A stretch of DNA of 64,000 nucleotides from Geitlerinema sp. PCC 7407 (GTDB lineage Bacteria > Cyanobacteriota > Cyanobacteriia > PCC-7407). The notes under the pieces were generated by a model. It saw only the letters and a program-made list of their open reading frames with translations. It did no database searches and had not been told where the DNA came from. The translations under genes and the position numbers were made by a program. The DNA lies in the NCBI RefSeq assembly GCF_000317045.1, contig NC_019703.1, forward strand, positions 2,592,501 through 2,656,500. Reading direction: 5' to 3'. Numbering within the stretch: position 1 is the stretch's first letter; the number at the start of each line of letters is the position of its first letter. This document shows, piece after piece, positions 60,576 through 64,000 of this stretch.

Positions 60576-60953
60576 ATGAATTCAGAGATTGAAGCTCAAA
60601 TTCGCGAGTGTGAGGCGCGGCTTTATGCCGCCATGTCAGCATCCGAGGTTTCTGAACTAGATGCGCTCATTGCCGATGATCTTCTTTTTGCTGGGCCAAC
60701 GGGTGAGCTGGCAACTAAAGCGATGGACTTAGACCTGCACCGTACGGGTGGCACTCAGTTTCATGAGTTTGTGCCCAAGGAGCTAGAAATACAAGTTTGG
60801 AGCGAGAATTTTGTTCTCGCATCGGCCCGAATTTTTTTAAGCGGTATCTACTTGGGAAATGCCTTCGCAGGTGATTACCGTTATATGAGAGTTTGGCGCA
60901 AAGGCAAAAGCGGTTGGCAAATTGCTGGAGGTAGCGTTACCGCGATAGTTTGA
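60576..60953 (+). CDS. SnoaL-like/DUF4440 small protein
   Basis: A 125-aa protein with an NTF2-like alpha+beta fold: EAQIRECEARLYAAMSASEVSELDALIADDLLFAGPTGELATKAMDLDLHRTG ... FLSGIYLGNAFAGDYRYMRVWRKGKSGWQIAGGSV. It matches DUF4440 or nuclear transport factor 2-like polyketide-cyclase-type proteins, which bind small hydrophobic molecules. The function cannot be set. A GAGGGAAAC ribosome binding site precedes it. It lies just before the second carrier remnant. Confidence 0.75.
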   Translation: MNSEIEAQIRECEARLYAAMSASEVSELDALIADDLLFAGPTGELATKAMDLDLHRTGGTQFHEFVPKELEIQVWSENFVLASARIFLSGIYLGNAFAGDYRYMRVWRKGKSGWQIAGGSVTAIV

Positions 60954-60977
60954 TGTATTGGGTAACTGGCGCACATT

Positions 60978-61056
60978 TACCTTATCGTGCGCGATCGCTA
61001 TCAGCAGATCTTGATGCAGCTTCAAGAGAAGCGATCAGCTGAATAGATTAGAATAA
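60978..61056 (+). pseudogene. Remnant of a second carrier-gene 3' end, part 2
   Basis: These 79 bases align without gaps to 56001-56079, the last codons, stop and immediate downstream bases of the carrier gene (GCGATCGC-x-ATCAGCAGATCTTGATG and GCTTCAxGAGAAGCGATC). In the intact copy the two parts are 55 bases apart; here 2.17 kb separates them. Confidence 0.85.
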
Positions 61057-61147
61057 GCAGCAACTTTGAGGCGTTATGCAGAACGATTCAGCATATCTGC
61101 CAATTTAGGGATTTTAGGCGGAAAACTTCAGTCTATTAATAGTTAGC
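61054..61147 (+). repeat. Dispersed repeat, copy C (right half)
   Basis: About 95 bases equal to the right half of copies A, B and D: AGCAACTTTGAGG, CATATCTGCCAATTTAGG, TTTTAGGCGGAAAAC, TCTATTAATAGTTAG. It starts exactly where the carrier remnant ends. Confidence 0.7.
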
Positions 61148-61231
61148 TGGCTTCGTTTCTGGATGATGGCAGTCCTTTGAAGTTATCAGTTAATCGCTTA
61201 GAATTGCCTTGCAAGCTTTGTAGAAATTGAC

Positions 61232-61858
61232 GTGGAAGAATACTTAAGAGCTAGTGACGTTATTGATTGGCAACATCCCGAAATCATCGAGCTTGCCAAT
61301 CAAATTGCATCAGGTCATGGAACATCAACGGCGATCGCAAAAGCGTGCTTCGAGTGGGTACGAGATGAAATTTGTCATAGCTTTGATTACCGGATGAACC
61401 CCGTGACTTGGCGCGCTTCTGATGTTCTTAGATACAAAACGGGTTATTGTTATGCCAAGAGCCATTTGCTGGCAGCATTACTCCGGGCAAACAAAATTCC
61501 TGCGGGATTTTGTTATCAGCGATTAAGTATTGATGATCAAGGCGCGCCGTACAGCCTACACGGTTTCAATGCCATTCATTTACCAGAAATTGGTTGGTAT
61601 CGTGTTGACGCAAGAGGCAACAAAGAGGGAGTTGACGCTCGATTTTCTCCTCCCCAAGAGCAGTTAGCGTTCAAGATTCAGTTTCTTGAGGAAGCAGATT
61701 TTCATGCAATTCTTTCTGAGCCACTGCAAATTGTTGTAGAAGCTTTACAGGCACAGACTACATGGGATGATATGCTTCGTAACCTTCCAGATATCACGCT
61801 AGAGTCTGCAAAGAATTACGGTCTTGTGGCAGATATCGAGCATGTGCCAACCAAGTAG
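61232..61858 (+). CDS. Transglutaminase-like cysteine protease-fold protein
   Basis: A 208-aa cytoplasmic protein with the transglutaminase-core triad: C73 in TGYCYAKSHLLAALLRA, H110 in YSLHGFNAIHL and D126 in YRVDARGN. The spacing fits bacterial transglutaminase-like hydrolases. The start at 61232 is GTG, and no good ribosome binding site is seen. Related proteins cleave amides or form isopeptides; the substrate is unknown. A GTTAGAC core-site motif follows the stop by 18 bases, fitting a cassette boundary with the next gene. Confidence 0.78.
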   Translation: MEEYLRASDVIDWQHPEIIELANQIASGHGTSTAIAKACFEWVRDEICHSFDYRMNPVTWRASDVLRYKTGYCYAKSHLLAALLRANKIPAGFCYQRLSIDDQGAPYSLHGFNAIHLPEIGWYRVDARGNKEGVDARFSPPQEQLAFKIQFLEEADFHAILSEPLQIVVEALQAQTTWDDMLRNLPDITLESAKNYGLVADIEHVPTK

Positions 61859-61926
61859 CAACGGGTGAAGCAAAACGTTAGACAGCTTTGATGAGAGTAG
61901 AAATTCTTGCTCAGACAAGGTAAGAG

Positions 61927-62847
61927 ATGCAACAACCCAATTCTATTTCTCAAGCACTTGATGCAGCTTATGACTCGCTGATCGGCTTGTCAGTTGGTGA
62001 TGCCTTTGGCGAGCAGTTTTTTCGGCTTCTGGCTTACTACAAATCACCAGCTGAACAACGTATTGTCCCCCCCGCGCCTTGGCGCTGGACAGACGACACC
62101 AATATGGCTCTCTCAGTGTATGCCGTACTACAACGAGATAGATATATTAATCCCGATCGTTTAGCGCAGGATTTCCTTGACCGTTATGATTCCGGTCGTG
62201 ATTATGGACCAGCACTGAATCGCCTATTGCGTGAAACGCGTAGTGGTTTAGAGTTAGTGCAATCAGCGAAGAATCAATTTGGTGGACAAGGTTCCTATGG
62301 TAATGGTGCTGCCATGCGAATTGCTCCACTTGGTGCTTTTTTCGCTGCTAATCTGTCGACCGTTGTAGAGCAGTCCCGCGCCTCTGCACTCACGACCCAC
62401 ACTCACGAAGAAGCTGTGGCAGGCGCAATTGCTGTTGCCATAGCAGCAGCAATTGCAACCCGGTTACGTGGAAGCCCTCCTCCTCCGCCATGGGATTTTC
62501 TTAGACGGGTGTTGCCCTTTATTCCAGCAAGTGAGGTAGCCGCAAAAGTTGCTCGAGCCTGTGAGTTTGAAACAGAGGCATCGGTCTATCGGGTTGCAGC
62601 CAAGCTGGGGAGTGGCTCCAGAATTTCAGCGCAGGACACCGTTCCGTATACCCTATGGTGTGCAAGCCAACAGTTGGGCAACTACGAGGAAGCCCTATGG
62701 TTAACGGCAAAGGGATTAGGTGATATAGATACGACCTGCGCGATTGTTGGAGGTATTGTGGCTTGTTATACAGGACGGGCTGGAGTTCCTGTAGTTTGGA
62801 GAGACGCCTGTGAACCTTTGCCTTCGTGGATTACAAAATCTGGATAA
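61927..62847 (+). CDS. ADP-ribosylglycohydrolase family protein
   Basis: A 306-aa protein with the DraG/ARH signatures: GLSVGDAFGEQF, the metal-binding WTDDTNM (D56-D57-T58), GNGAAMRIAPLGAF, TTHTHEEAVAGAIAVA and the second metal site GDIDTTCAIVGGI near the C-terminus. It would remove ADP-ribose from proteins or nucleic acids, using two Mg2+ ions. Such enzymes reverse ADP-ribosylating toxins and are found with defence or toxin-antitoxin systems. No cognate toxin is beside it here. It is followed by the best attC-like site of the window. Confidence 0.85.
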   Translation: MQQPNSISQALDAAYDSLIGLSVGDAFGEQFFRLLAYYKSPAEQRIVPPAPWRWTDDTNMALSVYAVLQRDRYINPDRLAQDFLDRYDSGRDYGPALNRLLRETRSGLELVQSAKNQFGGQGSYGNGAAMRIAPLGAFFAANLSTVVEQSRASALTTHTHEEAVAGAIAVAIAAAIATRLRGSPPPPPWDFLRRVLPFIPASEVAAKVARACEFETEASVYRVAAKLGSGSRISAQDTVPYTLWCASQQLGNYEEALWLTAKGLGDIDTTCAIVGGIVACYTGRAGVPVVWRDACEPLPSWITKSG

Positions 62848-62858
62848 CAAATGACGCT

Positions 62859-62945
62859 GTCTAACAGATTCGCTGCACCGGAACGAGTACAAATAGTTTT
62901 AAGAGCTCATACAATCTCTGCGTCCGGTGAGCAGAAGCGTTAGCT
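62859..62945 (+). repeat. attC-like recombination site
   Basis: An 87-base imperfect inverted repeat. The left end is GTCTAAC (62859-62865, RYYYAAC) then AGATTCGCTGCACCGGA. The right end is TCCGGTGAGCAGAAGC then GTTAGCT (62939-62945; GTTRRRY with one mismatch). The two arms pair with a few bulges and enclose an AT-rich centre, as in integron cassette attC sites. Confidence 0.7.
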
Positions 62946-63025
62946 GGCTTTGCTTCCAAGTCGAGCAGTATATAAAGGTCATTGGTTAACCTTCAAAACT
63001 TTGTTGTCGCAGAGGAATCATGTAT

Positions 63026-63041
63026 AGCAACTTAAGTTGCT
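63026..63041. repeat. 16-bp perfect palindrome
   Basis: AGCAACTTAAGTTGCT, about 90 bases upstream of the PD-(D/E)XK-like gene and in the opening part of that cassette. It may be an operator. A related TAACTTAAGTTA lies at 57243-57254. Confidence 0.4.
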
Positions 63042-63129
63042 GTAATTTGTTGCAAAACAAAGACACTTAATCTTTATTTGATATTGTAGAAATAAGCAGA
63101 GCCTAGCCAGGAAATAATTTAGAGGTGTT

Positions 63130-63627
63130 ATGCAAGATGAACGGCAATGGTTGAGATTACCTATTGTATCTGCCAGTTCTGAGTATCTTGCAATGGGATA
63201 TTTGATGAGGCGTAATATCCTGGCATACAAAGCACCACCCAACAATGAAGGATATGATCTGATCTGTATTCATCCAGATCCACGCCATAAACCCAAGAAC
63301 AACGAGTTTTCACAAGTCAGGGTTCAAGTGAAAAGTAGATACGCAACAGACTGCGATCGCAGCTTTCCAATCAAAGAGAAAAGCCTTGATGCATTTGATT
63401 TTTTAGTTGTTGTTTTTCTCAAAATTGGCAAGTTTTATGGCAGAAATAATGAATCAGAGGGCAGTAGCTTTAAAAATATGCGGAAATATTTTGATCATCT
63501 GACTTCAACAGCGTATCATGCAACAATGGGCTGCCTAAGCAATAACTTTAGGATATCATTCGAGGTTATTCTGCCTATCTGCCATTTTAGAGATCTTAAC
63601 GGAAATTTTCTGCCTACTGGTGGTTAG
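63130..63627 (+). CDS. PD-(D/E)XK-nuclease-like protein with repeat-derived tail
   Basis: A 165-aa protein. Residues 15-105 look like a PD-(D/E)XK fold of the DUF4365/group I-intron-nuclease type: a helix SSEYLAMGYLMRRNILAYKAP, then GYDLICI with D43, then VRVQVKSR with Q66 and K68, and FDFLVVVFLKIGKFYG. The part from about residue 114 on is encoded by dispersed repeat copy D, and the stop TAG is the GTTAG end of the repeat, so the C-terminus is replaced or truncated by it. A nuclease or nucleic-acid-related role is inferred. The missing third acidic residue weakens the claim for activity. Confidence 0.55.
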   Translation: MQDERQWLRLPIVSASSEYLAMGYLMRRNILAYKAPPNNEGYDLICIHPDPRHKPKNNEFSQVRVQVKSRYATDCDRSFPIKEKSLDAFDFLVVVFLKIGKFYGRNNESEGSSFKNMRKYFDHLTSTAYHATMGCLSNNFRISFEVILPICHFRDLNGNFLPTGG

Positions 63628-63629
63628 GA
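63469..63629 (+). repeat. Dispersed repeat, copy D
   Basis: About 160 bases similar to copy B from CTTTAAAAATATGCGGAAA through CTGCCTAAGCAATAACTTTAG to GGTGGTTAGG. It overlaps the 3' end of the PD-(D/E)XK-like gene. Confidence 0.7.
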
Positions 63630-63705
63630 GTTTGATTTTCGAGTGCTTATACAAGCTCAAACTAATTGACAACGTCAGCTATCAAACACATTATCAACTT
63701 AGAAA

Positions 63706-64000
63706 ATGCCTTTGAGATACCCAAGCGCGTGGCGCTTTTCACGTCTACAAGAAGAAGCCATTTCTGATTCAGCAATAGCTGACTTCCACAATCTCATCGG
63801 CTTGATTGGGGCTCAAGGAAATACGCAGTTAGTTCTATCATGCTTCAAGGGATTTTTAGCTAACGCGACAGGCTCAACAAAACACCTTAAGTCTTCTAGA
63901 GATTGGATAGAAACAGAAGTTTTAGAAGAAGAAGTACTATCTTATATGAGGAAATTAGCATTGCATCCACCTCTTTTTCTAGAAGCTTTTCATGATGCTT
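63706..64000 (+). CDS. Unrecognised protein, 3' end outside window (partial)
   Basis: An open frame from ATG at 63706 with no stop before the window edge; 98 residues are visible, beginning MPLRYPSAWRFSRLQEE. It is alpha-helical by composition, with FHNLIGLIGAQGN and WIETEVLEEEVLSYMRKLALHPP. No family is recognised. It starts 77 bases after the GTTAG end of repeat copy D, like the other cassette-type genes, and has AT-rich codon use. It is likely a real gene on these grounds, but the lack of a stop in view prevents length checks. Confidence 0.5.
   Translation, partial: MPLRYPSAWRFSRLQEEAISDSAIADFHNLIGLIGAQGNTQLVLSCFKGFLANATGSTKHLKSSRDWIETEVLEEEVLSYMRKLALHPPLFLEAFHDA

Noticed and set aside
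1-64000. CRISPR arrays, tRNA or rRNA genes.
   Set aside because: No regularly spaced direct repeats or cloverleaf-like sequences were recognised on either strand by eye.

Overview
The window comes from a cyanobacterial chromosome. The octamer GCGATCGC (HIP1) recurs throughout and falls inside many genes. The gene set also fits: a cyanobacteriochrome-type GAF protein, a cobalt/nickel CbiMNQO uptake system, PAS/GAF-style histidine kinases, a PEP-CTERM exported protein, a GH3-family protein and several small proteins of a cyanobacterial kind. The first 56 kb is GC-rich, dense in HIP1 and codes on both strands. No rRNA, tRNA or CRISPR array was recognised.

Layout: 1-3.6 kb holds the end of a U32 peptidase, a SpoIID-like protein, a DUF1636 metal-binding protein, a stand-alone DXCF cyanobacteriochrome GAF protein and a PEP-CTERM protein. 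4.3-7.2 kb is a cbiMNQO operon on the minus strand. 7.9-12.6 kb has a DUF1772 protein, a THUMP rRNA methyltransferase, an acyltransferase and a divergent ArsR/old-yellow-enzyme pair. 12.6-19.8 kb has a GT39-like membrane glycosyltransferase and an RND efflux pair. 20-33 kb carries signalling, transport and cell-envelope genes: hybrid kinase, GH3, YqaA/DedA-like, CPA1 antiporter, Ser/Thr kinase, serine hydrolase, TspO-like protein and a lipoprotein with a duplicated domain. 33.5-45 kb includes an MFS carrier, a probable IS200/IS605-derived remnant, a TPR protein, a PAS kinase, a DNA-binding-like protein, an alpha/beta hydrolase and a GH65 phosphorylase fused to beta-phosphoglucomutase.

45.6-54.4 kb is the most interesting core-like region. 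Ten minus-strand genes, mostly overlapping or closely spaced, encode three Rieske oxygenases, one [2Fe-2S] ferredoxin, an AurF/CylC-type diiron protein, a second ferritin-like diiron protein, a fatty-acid-hydroxylase-type membrane diiron enzyme, a hexapeptide acyltransferase-like protein, a GNAT-like protein and a small membrane protein. A sugar/cation symporter-type carrier is divergent at the upstream end. No scaffold-building enzyme is present, so this looks like an uncharacterised oxidative tailoring pathway.

From about 56.1 kb to the end the character changes: AT-rich DNA, few HIP1 sites, and short genes all on the plus strand. Four copies of a 95-170 bp repeat end at GTTA(G/A), one good attC-like site follows the ADP-ribosylglycohydrolase gene, and a decayed second copy of the carrier 3' end is split by about 2.2 kb. 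The cargo (DUF6953-like protein, Ltp-like superinfection-exclusion protein, DHFR/RibD-like protein, SnoaL-like protein, transglutaminase, ADP-ribosylglycohydrolase, PD-(D/E)XK-like protein) fits an integron-like gene-cassette array or another accessory island. No integrase lies inside the window.
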